From: Desulfogranum mediterraneum DSM 13871
Lineage (GTDB): Bacteria; Desulfobacterota; Desulfobulbia; Desulfobulbales; Desulfobulbaceae
Length of the DNA stretch: 57,733 bases
Direction: 5' to 3'
Assembly (NCBI RefSeq): GCF_000429965.1
Contig: NZ_AUCW01000027.1
Span: 1 to 57,733, forward strand
Notes under the pieces: model-generated
What the model was told of the DNA's origin: nothing
Databases searched by the model: none
Seen by the model: the letters and a program-made list of their open reading frames with translations, nothing else
Program-made: the position numbers and the translations under genes
Part shown: one piece after another, positions 6,515 through 14,870 of the stretch
Layout of the letters: the number at the start of each line of letters is the position of its first letter
Position numbering within the stretch: position 1 is the first letter of the stretch

Positions 6515-8647
6515 TCAATCCGCCACAGCCTCGCCCTCCAGCCAGACCGCCACAGAGTCGCGCCTCCCCCTGGCATCGATCAGGGTGATCCGCACCCTGC
6601 CCGGCCCCTGGGGGAGATAGGATATCCGCGGAACCGATCTGTTCTCAGGGCTGCTCTGGCTTCCTCCGCTGCCACCGCCGGCATGGGGAAGGGGACGGCC
6701 GTTCACCAGCCAGTGATAGGGAGGCGTCCCTCCACGGGCCTTGAGGCTGAGTCGGCCCGGCCCACCCTGGCCTGGTAGCGGGATGAGCCGGCTTCCATCC
6801 ACCGGAAAAGAGATCCTGGGCGGCTCAGGACGATCACTTCCCGGCCGTTCACGGCCAAACCACTGCAGAGCCGGCGGCAGCTCAGCATGACCAAGCAGCA
6901 GGGCGCCTGTCGGCGGTGCCGCCTCCTGGGGGTGGAGGCGGCTGACCGGCAGGGCGGCAAAGACCTGTCTGAGCACCGGCACAGCCGAGTTGGCTCCGCT
7001 GAGCCCCTGGCCATAGCCGCCATCGGGCCGTCCCAGCCAGACCCCGACGGTGTACTCCCGGTCATAGCCTATGGCCCAGGCATCGCGAAATCCGTAGGAG
7101 GTACCGGTCTTGTAACGCAGCCTGCTCCTCCGGCCCCAGGCTCCCCGCTCCGGGGCCGAGAGGGGCATCTCCCGGAGGATCTGATCCAGATACCAGGCCG
7201 CCAGGGGGGAGAGCAGCGCTCCCGCCCCCTGACCGACTCCCCTGTGTTTGGCCTCCAGGGGCTGGATCCGGAGCGGCTGATAGTGCCCCTGATTGGCCAG
7301 TCCGCAGTAGAGGGCAACCAGGTCATGGAGGGTAGAGCCGACCCCGCCCAGGGCCAGGGAGAGCCCTGGAGCACCTCGGTGGAAAAGCTTGAGCTCCAGG
7401 CTGGCCAGCCGTGACAGCAAGCGCTGGGGTCCCACCCGGGCCAGCACCTGCACGGCCGGAATATTCAGGGATTGCTGCAGGGCCTGACGCACCGGGATCC
7501 AGCCATGGTGACTGCCGTCAAAGTTGGTCGGTCCATAGCCATTGAAACGCTGGGGACGATCCAGGATCCTGCTCTCCGGATGGAGCAGCCCCTGCTCAAA
7601 GGCCAGACCATAGATAAAGGGTTTGAGGGTGGAGCCCGGGGAACGGACGGCCCGACTCAGGTCCAGCTGACAGTGCTGAAAGTCAGCAGAGCCGACATGG
7701 ACCAGGAGCTCACGGCTGCGATTCTCCACCACCAGCAGGGCCAGGGTCGTACCCGGTGCCAGGCCCTGCTGCAGCTGGGCGGCCATGGCCTCTGCCCGAA
7801 GCTGGAGTGGGTAATCCAGGGTGGTGGTGATGGTCCGGACACCGGGCTGCTGCCGATGCAGGCGCTGGCTCAACTGGGGCGCGGCAAAGGGGGCCGGGTA
7901 ACGCTGCCTCGGCACCGGCTGAACCCTGGCCAGGCTGAGCTCCTCTTCACTGAGCAGCCCTGCCCGCTTGAGGCGGGCCAGCACCGCTGCCCTGGCCTGG
8001 CTCGCCTCACGGGGGTGACGGTCCGGTCGTCTACTTTCCGGTGACTGGGGCAGGCTGATCAGCAGGGCTGCCTGGGAGGGGGTGCAGTGGGCGGCACTGG
8101 TCTTGAAGTAGAAGTAGGCGGCCGCCTCGATGCCCTGGATATTGCCGCCATAGGGAGCGAGACTGAGGTAGAGCTCCAGGATTTCCTCCTTGCCCAGGCT
8201 GCGCTCAAGACGCAGGGCCTGGACCATCTCGATCAGCTTGGAGGCAAGGGTGCGGGGGCGCGGCTTGAGCAGGCGAACGGTCTGCATGGTGATGGTTGAG
8301 GCCCCGGAGACCACCCGGCCACTCTTCAACCACTGGAGCGCGGCCCGGGCCACTGCCAGGGGATCCACCCCGGGGTGGGACCAGAAACGCTTATCCTCAC
8401 AGGCCAGCAGCCAACGGATCAATCGGGGGTCTATGGACTCCAGATCGGCGGGGAGCCGCCAGAGGCCATCATCCACGCTAAAGAGGCGCAGCACCCTGCC
8501 CTGGCGGTCCACCACCCTGGTGGACCAGGCCAGTTCCCCGGGCAGGGGCGAGGGCAGGGACAGCTCCAGCAGCCAGGCAGAGCCTGCCAGCAGGAGCGCC
8601 AGCAGTGCGACCGCGGCCAGGAAACGCGGCACCGGCTTAAGGGACAA
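6515..8647 (-). CDS. pbpC: Penicillin-binding protein 1C (glycosyltransferase/transpeptidase)
   Basis: 710 residues. An N-terminal membrane anchor (9-29) is followed by a GT51 glycosyltransferase domain with catalytic Glu84 in EDKRFWSHPG and GASTITMQ at 115-122. The transpeptidase domain has nucleophile Ser339 in SPGSTLKPF, SLN at 393-395 and KTGTS at 513-517. The last roughly 110 residues form the C-terminal domain (BiPBP_C) found in the 1C class. It would polymerise and crosslink peptidoglycan in the periplasm. Its start overlaps the end of the alpha-2-macroglobulin gene by 11 bp, so the two are translationally coupled; this pairing is conserved in many Gram-negatives, where the macroglobulin is thought to trap proteases that breach the outer membrane while PBP1C repairs the wall. 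Confidence 0.95.
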   Translation of the reverse strand: MSLKPVPRFLAAVALLALLLAGSAWLLELSLPSPLPGELAWSTRVVDRQGRVLRLFSVDDGLWRLPADLESIDPRLIRWLLACEDKRFWSHPGVDPLAVARAALQWLKSGRVVSGASTITMQTVRLLKPRPRTLASKLIEMVQALRLERSLGKEEILELYLSLAPYGGNIQGIEAAAYFYFKTSAAHCTPSQAALLISLPQSPESRRPDRHPREASQARAAVLARLKRAGLLSEEELSLARVQPVPRQRYPAPFAAPQLSQRLHRQQPGVRTITTTLDYPLQLRAEAMAAQLQQGLAPGTTLALLVVENRSRELLVHVGSADFQHCQLDLSRAVRSPGSTLKPFIYGLAFEQGLLHPESRILDRPQRFNGYGPTNFDGSHHGWIPVRQALQQSLNIPAVQVLARVGPQRLLSRLASLELKLFHRGAPGLSLALGGVGSTLHDLVALYCGLANQGHYQPLRIQPLEAKHRGVGQGAGALLSPLAAWYLDQILREMPLSAPERGAWGRRSRLRYKTGTSYGFRDAWAIGYDREYTVGVWLGRPDGGYGQGLSGANSAVPVLRQVFAALPVSRLHPQEAAPPTGALLLGHAELPPALQWFGRERPGSDRPEPPRISFPVDGSRLIPLPGQGGPGRLSLKARGGTPPYHWLVNGRPLPHAGGGSGGSQSSPENRSVPRISYLPQGPGRVRITLIDARGRRDSVAVWLEGEAVAD

Positions 8648-11600
8648 TCCGGACCCTGGCGGCGGCGGTCCCGGCCCGGTACCAGGGCTGGTACATATCC
8701 TCCACCTCGGCCGGCGGCAGGATGTAGCTGCCCGGGGTTACCGCACGCAGCTGGTAGACCAGACGAAAGGTGCGCAGGCCGGGATCGTTGACTGCCGCTT
8801 CCAGGGCCTCGCTGTCAAAGGCCGCCAGGTAGCGGTCATCCAGTCTCTCCTGGTAACGGCTGGGGCTGCTCTCTGCCAGGGGAAAGAGAGCAGACCCCTG
8901 GTCCGGATCCAGGGATGGCTGATCGATCTCAAAGCCACCAGGCAGGAGATCAACCACAAGGCCGCGGTGGTTGCCGGCTCCAGCCACCGTGCCCTCCAGG
9001 ACCACCATCAAGACATCTCCCTGTCGGCAGGGGCTGGTCCAGCTGAAAGGTTGCCCCTGGGCCGTGTACCAGCTACGCTTCAGGGTGTAGCCCTGCTGCT
9101 CCACAGCCGGTTCCTCGATGGGGGTCCCCTGGACGGTGAGTGCTATCCAGGCCGGGTCCGGCCCCCTGTTTGTCACTCGACTGGGCAAGAGCAGCTCCTG
9201 ACCGCTCTGTCTGAGCAGGAAAAAGTCCTGCCCCTGGCCGCTGCCCCGGCCGTTGAGCTCAAGCTGCAGGGGCTCGGCCGGCTCCAGGCCGAGGGCCGCC
9301 ATCACCAGCCAGGCCTGTTCCTGGGTGGAGAGATGCTTTCGCTCGGCCAGCAGCCGGCTCAACTCCTCCCAGGCCCCGGCAGGGTCGGCCAGCTGGGCGC
9401 CTGTCTCCAGGAGCAGCTGGATCGCTCCGGCCAGATCACGCAGCCGGGAGCCGTAACTCTGCCGGCTGTCCTCTGTTCCCCTTTCCGACTCCCTGGAGGC
9501 AGACTGCAGGGCAGCAGCAAAGCCCTGCCCGGCTCGGCTGAGGTCACCCTGGAGGGCAAGCGCCGCTGAGAGCTGGGCAACGGCCAGTCCCGAAGAGGCC
9601 CCCTGGAGATAGTGATCAAAGAGGTAACGGGCATCCTCGGCCCGCCCTTGTCCGATCCTGGCCAGGAGGTAGTGGGCATAGGCCAGGGCGGCAAACTGCT
9701 CGGCCCGGGGCTGACGCGCCTGGCTGATCTGCTCGACCAGCCCCTGGATCCCCCTGGTGTAGAAATACTCCGGCACCTCGTAGCCTTCGGCCCTTGCCCG
9801 GCTGAGAAACTCCATGGCATAGGCGGAGAGCCAGGGGTCGGCAGGATCCTGGTCCGACCAGAGGCCGAAGCTGCCGTCAAAACGCTGCTTCCCCAGAACC
9901 CGCTCAATGGCCTGGTTGATCCGCCCCTGGATACTGCCTCCCGGTACCGCCTGCCAGCGCTTGGCCAGGGTGTCGGCATAGAGCAGGGGCAGGGCCCGGC
10001 TGGTAAGCTGCTCCAGGCAGCCGTAGGGATAGCGGTCAAGGGCTGCCAGCAGCCCCGGGACATCAAGGTTGGGCCGGGCAGCGACACTGAGTGTGGCCTC
10101 GACGCTTTCCGGATGCAGCCCCCTGCTCAGCCGCTGATCCAGGGTGAAGCTCTCCCCGGGATCCAGCCGGGAAAAGGTCCTGCTCAGCCTGGGAAGGTAT
10201 TGACCACGGACATTGAGGGCAAAGTCCCCCTCATAGCCGTAGCCCCGGGGCCCGCTGAGCCGGAGATGCACCATGCCGCTGCCGATCTGCGCTGCCCTGA
10301 GCGGGAAACTGAGCCGGCTGCGTCGGCCCCGCTCCAGCACCAGCTGCTGACTGGCCTCCCCTGCAAGAACGATGGCCCCGGAGGCGCTGCAGTCGAGCTG
10401 GTACACCCCTTCCGGACCATCCAGGTTGTCCAGCAGGACCTGGATGGTGGACAGGTCCCCCTGGGCAAGAAACCGCGGCAGGGAGGGCGCAACCACCACC
10501 GGATCACTGACCAGGAGGGGGCGGCTGGCCGCGCCCATCCCGGTGGGACTCCAGGCCACGGCCATCAGCCGCAAGCGGCCGTTAAAATCAGGCAGACGGA
10601 GGGAAACGGTCGCCCGGCCCTGTTGATCGGTCTTCACCGGGCCGGAAAACAGAGAGACCACCCGCAGATTGGACTCGGCCGCGCCCCTGCGTCCCTGGTC
10701 GCCGCCACCGCTGCGCAGGGTCAGGGGGGTGCTCTCCCCTGCGCTGATCAGCTGACCGTAGAGGTCACGGACCTCGGTGGCCAGCTGCTGTTTGCCGAAA
10801 AAGTAGGCCAGAGGGTCCGGAGCCGCGAAGCCGCTCAACTGGAGCACGCCCTCATCCACGGCCGCCAGGGTCAGGGCAACGGCTTCACCCGGAGCAGCCC
10901 CCTTCACCTGCACCGGAATCTGCACGGCCTGCCGCGGTCTGCTGGTTTCAGGACCTCCCAGCTCCACGCTCAGGCGCTGGGTCCCGGGATCGATGCCGAT
11001 CCAGCGTATGCCCACGGCCCGCCCTGGACCGCGTTTATCCCCTGCCCCGGGACGATAGACCGTGACCAGGGCATAGCAGCCGGCTCCCCAGTCGGCCTGC
11101 ACCGGGATTTCCAGCTCATGGGTACCGGCGTCCAGGGAAAAGTTGCGGAGTTCATGGATAACGGCACCGGCCAGGGTCAGACTCGCCTCACCCCCATAGG
11201 GTGCGCTGATCCGCAAGCGGGCGGTTTCCCCGGGCTGATAGCAGGCCCGGTCCAGCTCCAGTCGGACCGCGTCAGGCGCAGCCGTGCCAAGGGCCGGCTG
11301 GTCACCGGCACGGACACGGCTGGAGGCCAGCAGGGTATCATCTTGGGCATAGACCTCCAGCCGATAGCTGCCGACAGCGAGCTGCAGCCGAAAAGCTGCA
11401 TGGCCGTCGCCGGGATCCGGGATGGCGGCCTGCTCCTGGAGACGATCGTTCAGGATCCGCTCATAGCCCCAGTCATCACCCTTACGAAACCACTGATAGT
11501 CAAGCTCTTCCCTGAACAGACGATAGTAGAGGCCACTGGCAGCGAGCGGCTCTCCCGCACCATCGAGGACGATCAGGTCGACCTTGAGCATGCTTTCCGC

Positions 11601-13889
11601 CGGCAAGGCCTGCTCCCGGCCCCCATGTCTGAGCCCCAGATAACGGTCCAGATGGCGGACCGGCAGCTGTGTCTTTCCGGAGACCGCCCGACCATCCACA
11701 TCCGCCACCCTGGCCCGGACCACCGCCTTGAGCGGCTCCGGGCCCAATGGCTGCTCAGGCAGGCTGCAGTCGAGCCGGACCCGTCCCTGGGGATCGGTCC
11801 TCATTTCCTCCAGTTCCGCCAGCGGGAGCCTGGAGCCGGCACTGCTCCGGCCATCATCCAGCTCCGGCACCAGGCCGAACCAGTAATCCCTATGGGCTGC
11901 AAAGGGATGGTGATCTGGAACCAGGGCCATACTCCCCTGGACCTCCAGGCCCGCCCCAGGGGCCCCATAGAGATAGTCTGCCTGGACCTCAACCCCTGCA
12001 GCGGCCCCGGGCCGGATGGGGCCCAGGGGCTTCAGGGAGACCTCCAGCCTGGGTGGGACAAAGGCCTGGACCTGAAAGCTGAGCATACCCAGCGGTTTCT
12101 CCTCCGGGTCCAGGTAGAGGGCGGCCCTCCACTCTCCGCTACGGGCGGCCTCTGCCAGGGTGAGGGAGGCCGCATAACCGCCCGACTCATCCTGGGACAA
12201 GACCCGTTCCAGGGCCACCTTGCCATCCGGGGCCAGCAACCGCAGGGTCAGGGGCAGGCCGCTACTCACCATGGCCCCGCGATCCCGGACCAGGGCCACC
12301 AGGTTGAGCTCTTCACCGGGCCGATAGATCCCGCGCTCCGCGTAGAGATAGGCATCGATGGGGCCGGGGACCATCCGGCCGCCCACGCCCCGGTCGCTCA
12401 GATCCAGGGGAGGCCGGTCAAGCTGGAGAAAGCTCAAGCCGTGGCCGACACCGGTTGCAACCAGTAACACCGCCTCCCGGCCGCCCTCTCCTGCCAGCAG
12501 ACCCGGGGCAAACCGTGCCACCCCATGCTGATCGGTCACCGCTGCAGCCAGCTTACGGTTGTTGCGGGCATAGAGAGCGAGCTCAAGCCCTGCCACCGGC
12601 ACGGCCTGGGCCAGGCTGCGCCCTACCACGATCAGGCCGTCCTCTCCCCGATAGCTGGTGAGGCCGACATCGCTCACCACCAGCCACTGGCTGGCCCGAT
12701 CCTGCCAGCGATCGGGTTCGCTGCCCGCCTCATCGGCCACCAGGACATAGAGGCCGGGTCGCTCCAGGACCTCTTCGGGCAGAACCAGGCCGCTGGTGTG
12801 GACGAGATCCTGGGGAGCCTCAATGGCGACACTGCCCTCCCAGACCTGCTCGCCCACCGAGTCGCGAATCCGATCCAGGTTGTACTGGTCCAGCTTACGG
12901 CGAAACTTGGAGCGGACAAAATCGCTGAGGATGTTGCGTTCGTCCACCCGGTAGAGCTGCAGCCCTGCCTGGCTGACATTGATGGAGTGGAGGCCGATGG
13001 CTGATCCTGAGGATTTAGGCAGGACATAGGCCTGCTGGTCAAACCAGAGGGCATGGGAACGGTGACCGGTCTTCAGGGTAAACTCCCGGCCCTTGGCCAG
13101 GGAAACGGTCTTGCCGGGCAGCCCCTCGCGCAGGGTAATCCCGTAGCTGGTCGCATAGGCTGCAGCAGGAATACAGAGCTCCCGGCCGCTGACCACAAAA
13201 TCCGACTGGATGTCCGGCTCGACCCGGATATAGTCCGCATAACGTATCCCAGAGTCCGTGCTCAGGGGGAGATTGAACTCCAGACAGAGCGAAGGCTGCT
13301 GCCCCTGGTTCCTGACCGAGCCTTGTTGGAACCTGAGCACCGTCCGGCGCTCTTCCAAACGCGCTATCTTTTCCCTGAGCTCCTGGCCGGGCTGGATCTC
13401 GAGCAGGAGGCGATAGGCACCCAGGGCGGCCGGGTCCCAGTTGCGGGCATAGTTGCTCCTTCGCTCCAGGCTCTGCGCCAGGCTGCGCAAGGTGCTCCCT
13501 GCCAAGCCGGGATCAGGGCTGAGGAGATAGGCTCGGTAGAGGGCCATGCTGGCCTCATCCCAGCGCTCGGCGCAAGAGGCGGCCTGGGCCAGGCTGAGCC
13601 AGGGACCTGCGCCCCCTTCCAAGGGGAAGCTGAAGGTATGCTTATAAAGACCCAGGGCTTCACCGCACTGACCTGCCTCGAGCATAATCCCGGCAGCGCG
13701 ATCCAGGATCTCGGCCTGGGAGCGATTACGGGCCTTGGCCGCGGCCGCGAGGTTTCGCCCATAGGCTGCCGCCTCCTCTGCCAGGGCCGAGAGCGGATAC
13801 TCCCGGGCCATGGCAGGAGCAGGGAGAACAGCGGCCACCATGATCAGGATGGCCAGGATGGTCGGGAACAGGGTGAAGGATTTAGGCAT
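8637..13889 (-). CDS. yfhM: Alpha-2-macroglobulin family protein with thioester motif
   Basis: About 1750 residues from the ATG at 13889, where a signal peptide begins (MPKSFTLFPTILAILIMVAA, cleavage after AMA). An upstream in-frame start would bury the signal. Layout fits bacterial A2M of the YfhM type: N-terminal helical/TPR-like region, several MG beta-sandwich domains, the A2M core (YLYAERGIYRPGEELNL; MAVAWSPTGMG), then a thioester domain with YPYGCLEQ near residue 1290 whose Cys and Gln form the protease-trapping thioester. No lipobox Cys follows the signal sequence, so it looks soluble in the periplasm, unlike E. coli YfhM. Shares an operon and an 11-bp overlap with pbpC. Confidence 0.93.
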   Translation of the reverse strand: MPKSFTLFPTILAILIMVAAVLPAPAMAREYPLSALAEEAAAYGRNLAAAAKARNRSQAEILDRAAGIMLEAGQCGEALGLYKHTFSFPLEGGAGPWLSLAQAASCAERWDEASMALYRAYLLSPDPGLAGSTLRSLAQSLERRSNYARNWDPAALGAYRLLLEIQPGQELREKIARLEERRTVLRFQQGSVRNQGQQPSLCLEFNLPLSTDSGIRYADYIRVEPDIQSDFVVSGRELCIPAAAYATSYGITLREGLPGKTVSLAKGREFTLKTGHRSHALWFDQQAYVLPKSSGSAIGLHSINVSQAGLQLYRVDERNILSDFVRSKFRRKLDQYNLDRIRDSVGEQVWEGSVAIEAPQDLVHTSGLVLPEEVLERPGLYVLVADEAGSEPDRWQDRASQWLVVSDVGLTSYRGEDGLIVVGRSLAQAVPVAGLELALYARNNRKLAAAVTDQHGVARFAPGLLAGEGGREAVLLVATGVGHGLSFLQLDRPPLDLSDRGVGGRMVPGPIDAYLYAERGIYRPGEELNLVALVRDRGAMVSSGLPLTLRLLAPDGKVALERVLSQDESGGYAASLTLAEAARSGEWRAALYLDPEEKPLGMLSFQVQAFVPPRLEVSLKPLGPIRPGAAAGVEVQADYLYGAPGAGLEVQGSMALVPDHHPFAAHRDYWFGLVPELDDGRSSAGSRLPLAELEEMRTDPQGRVRLDCSLPEQPLGPEPLKAVVRARVADVDGRAVSGKTQLPVRHLDRYLGLRHGGREQALPAESMLKVDLIVLDGAGEPLAASGLYYRLFREELDYQWFRKGDDWGYERILNDRLQEQAAIPDPGDGHAAFRLQLAVGSYRLEVYAQDDTLLASSRVRAGDQPALGTAAPDAVRLELDRACYQPGETARLRISAPYGGEASLTLAGAVIHELRNFSLDAGTHELEIPVQADWGAGCYALVTVYRPGAGDKRGPGRAVGIRWIGIDPGTQRLSVELGGPETSRPRQAVQIPVQVKGAAPGEAVALTLAAVDEGVLQLSGFAAPDPLAYFFGKQQLATEVRDLYGQLISAGESTPLTLRSGGGDQGRRGAAESNLRVVSLFSGPVKTDQQGRATVSLRLPDFNGRLRLMAVAWSPTGMGAASRPLLVSDPVVVAPSLPRFLAQGDLSTIQVLLDNLDGPEGVYQLDCSASGAIVLAGEASQQLVLERGRRSRLSFPLRAAQIGSGMVHLRLSGPRGYGYEGDFALNVRGQYLPRLSRTFSRLDPGESFTLDQRLSRGLHPESVEATLSVAARPNLDVPGLLAALDRYPYGCLEQLTSRALPLLYADTLAKRWQAVPGGSIQGRINQAIERVLGKQRFDGSFGLWSDQDPADPWLSAYAMEFLSRARAEGYEVPEYFYTRGIQGLVEQISQARQPRAEQFAALAYAHYLLARIGQGRAEDARYLFDHYLQGASSGLAVAQLSAALALQGDLSRAGQGFAAALQSASRESERGTEDSRQSYGSRLRDLAGAIQLLLETGAQLADPAGAWEELSRLLAERKHLSTQEQAWLVMAALGLEPAEPLQLELNGRGSGQGQDFFLLRQSGQELLLPSRVTNRGPDPAWIALTVQGTPIEEPAVEQQGYTLKRSWYTAQGQPFSWTSPCRQGDVLMVVLEGTVAGAGNHRGLVVDLLPGGFEIDQPSLDPDQGSALFPLAESSPSRYQERLDDRYLAAFDSEALEAAVNDPGLRTFRLVYQLRAVTPGSYILPPAEVEDMYQPWYRAGTAAARVRIVP

Positions 13890-14083
13890 GTGGACAGTTC
13901 TCCATGGATATTTTTCAGGATCATTCCTGGCGCAGGAATCAACCGGGCCACCGGGCCGGCAGCGAAGGCGGTGCATCCGGTCAATGTAGCATGGCCCGGA
14001 AAATAGACAAGTCAGAAGCTGGTCTCATCCATCGAGAGGCGTGCATCGACGCTCACTGCCGGGGTGCAGCCGCTTTCGTAGTC

Positions 14084-14110
14084 GTCATTCCCGCGCAGGC
14101 GGGAATCCAG
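14084..14110 (+). repeat. dRS3-like short palindrome (REP-type), copy 1
   Basis: 27-bp unit GTC-ATTCCC-GCGCAGGC-GGGAAT-CCAG, identical to the two copies at 57.5-57.6 kb. The core ATTCCC-N8-GGGAAT matches the definition of Neisseria dRS3. A duplicated GAATCCAG follows. It lies in the 13890-14459 gap, which holds only repeats: this copy, the diverged copy at 14234 and a fragment of the larger palindromic family at 14359. Confidence 0.8.
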
Positions 14111-14233
14111 GAATCCAGTCAGGGAGAGAACAATCAGCATCCCTGCCTCTCCGCCTTGACGGAGAGACCCAAGGGAACAACTGCACCGCCCTAACAAGAT
14201 ACCTCCATGGAGATGAAACATTACCCTAAAGAC

Positions 14234-14260
14234 CTGGATGCCTGCCTCCGCGGGCATGAC
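14234..14260 (-). repeat. Diverged inverted copy of the short palindrome
   Basis: The reverse complement reads GTCATGCCCGCGGAGGCAGG followed by CATCCAG, the same frame as the 14084 unit with both arms changed from TTCCC/GGGAA to TGCCC/GGCA (compensatory). Another fragment of similar sequence (GGCATGACAG...GGATGCCTGG) lies at about 14303-14332. Confidence 0.55.
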
Positions 14261-14358
14261 AGTAGCGCGGTAGCGCCCGGCCATGATCCATGACGGTAAC
14301 AGCCGGGCATGACAGCAAAGGATGCCTGGCCAAGATCATCTTTTTATATATTATGGCT

Positions 14359-14391
14359 GCTTTGAAAAATATCATCTTTCGAGGTATCCTC
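14359..14391. repeat. Terminal fragment of the 140-bp palindromic element
   Basis: GCTTTGAAAAATATCATC then TTTCGAGGTATCCTC resembles the end of the full elements (CGAAAAATCTCATTTTTCAA then GGTACCCTC). Only the terminal 30-odd bases are present. Confidence 0.5.
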
Positions 14392-14459
14392 AAGAAAACC
14401 CTGTCGTTCCCGAACCCCATCCACCAAGAAGACGCTCAGACACCTGCCAGGAGACCGCT

Positions 14460-14861
14460 ATGAACATGACAACGGAGACCGTCCGCACCATCTTCAGCCA
14501 CCTCGAATCAGGAGACGCCGATGGTTTCTTTGCCCACGTCCACCCCAGGGTTGACTGGACCGTGATGGGCAGCCACCCCCTGGCCGGCCACTACACCAGC
14601 CGGGAGGAGTTTCGCCAAAAGACCTTCCAGCGCCTCACCCCCTGCCTGACCGCGCCGGTTCGCCTTTCCCTGGAGCATCTCTATCTGGATGGCAACACGG
14701 CCACGGTTGAACTCAGGGCCCTGTCCCAGGCCAAGGCTGGCTGGGATTTCGACAACCGCTACTGCTGGGTGGTCACCTTTCTTGATCAGGAAATCGTCCG
14801 GGTTCGCGCCTACCTGGACTCCAGCATGGTAGCCAGGCTCATTGCCGAGGGAGAGGCCTGA
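14460..14861 (+). CDS. SnoaL/NTF2-like domain protein (ketosteroid isomerase-related)
   Basis: 133 residues from ATG at 14460. The sequence fits the cone-shaped NTF2/SnoaL fold: helical start (TVRTIFSHLESGDADGFFAHVHPRV), DWTVMGSHPLAGHYTSREEF around 32-51, and strands VRLSLEHLYLDGNTATVELR and NRYCWVVTFLDQEIVRVRAYLD. Members range from polyketide cyclases and isomerases to stress-linked proteins of unknown function; no catalytic Asp/His set is convincing enough to name a reaction. Single-domain, no signal peptide. Convergent with the MscS gene, whose stop is 9 bp away. The reading frame extends upstream, but that part overlaps repeats and has no ribosome site. Confidence 0.75.
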   Translation: MNMTTETVRTIFSHLESGDADGFFAHVHPRVDWTVMGSHPLAGHYTSREEFRQKTFQRLTPCLTAPVRLSLEHLYLDGNTATVELRALSQAKAGWDFDNRYCWVVTFLDQEIVRVRAYLDSSMVARLIAEGEA

Positions 14862-14870
14862 GAGGGGGAA

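Noticed and set aside
9612-12467. 951-codon open frame on the plus strand
   Set aside because: Entirely antisense to the alpha-2-macroglobulin gene, low-complexity Gly/Gln/Pro-rich product and no ribosome site; a shadow caused by high GC content.
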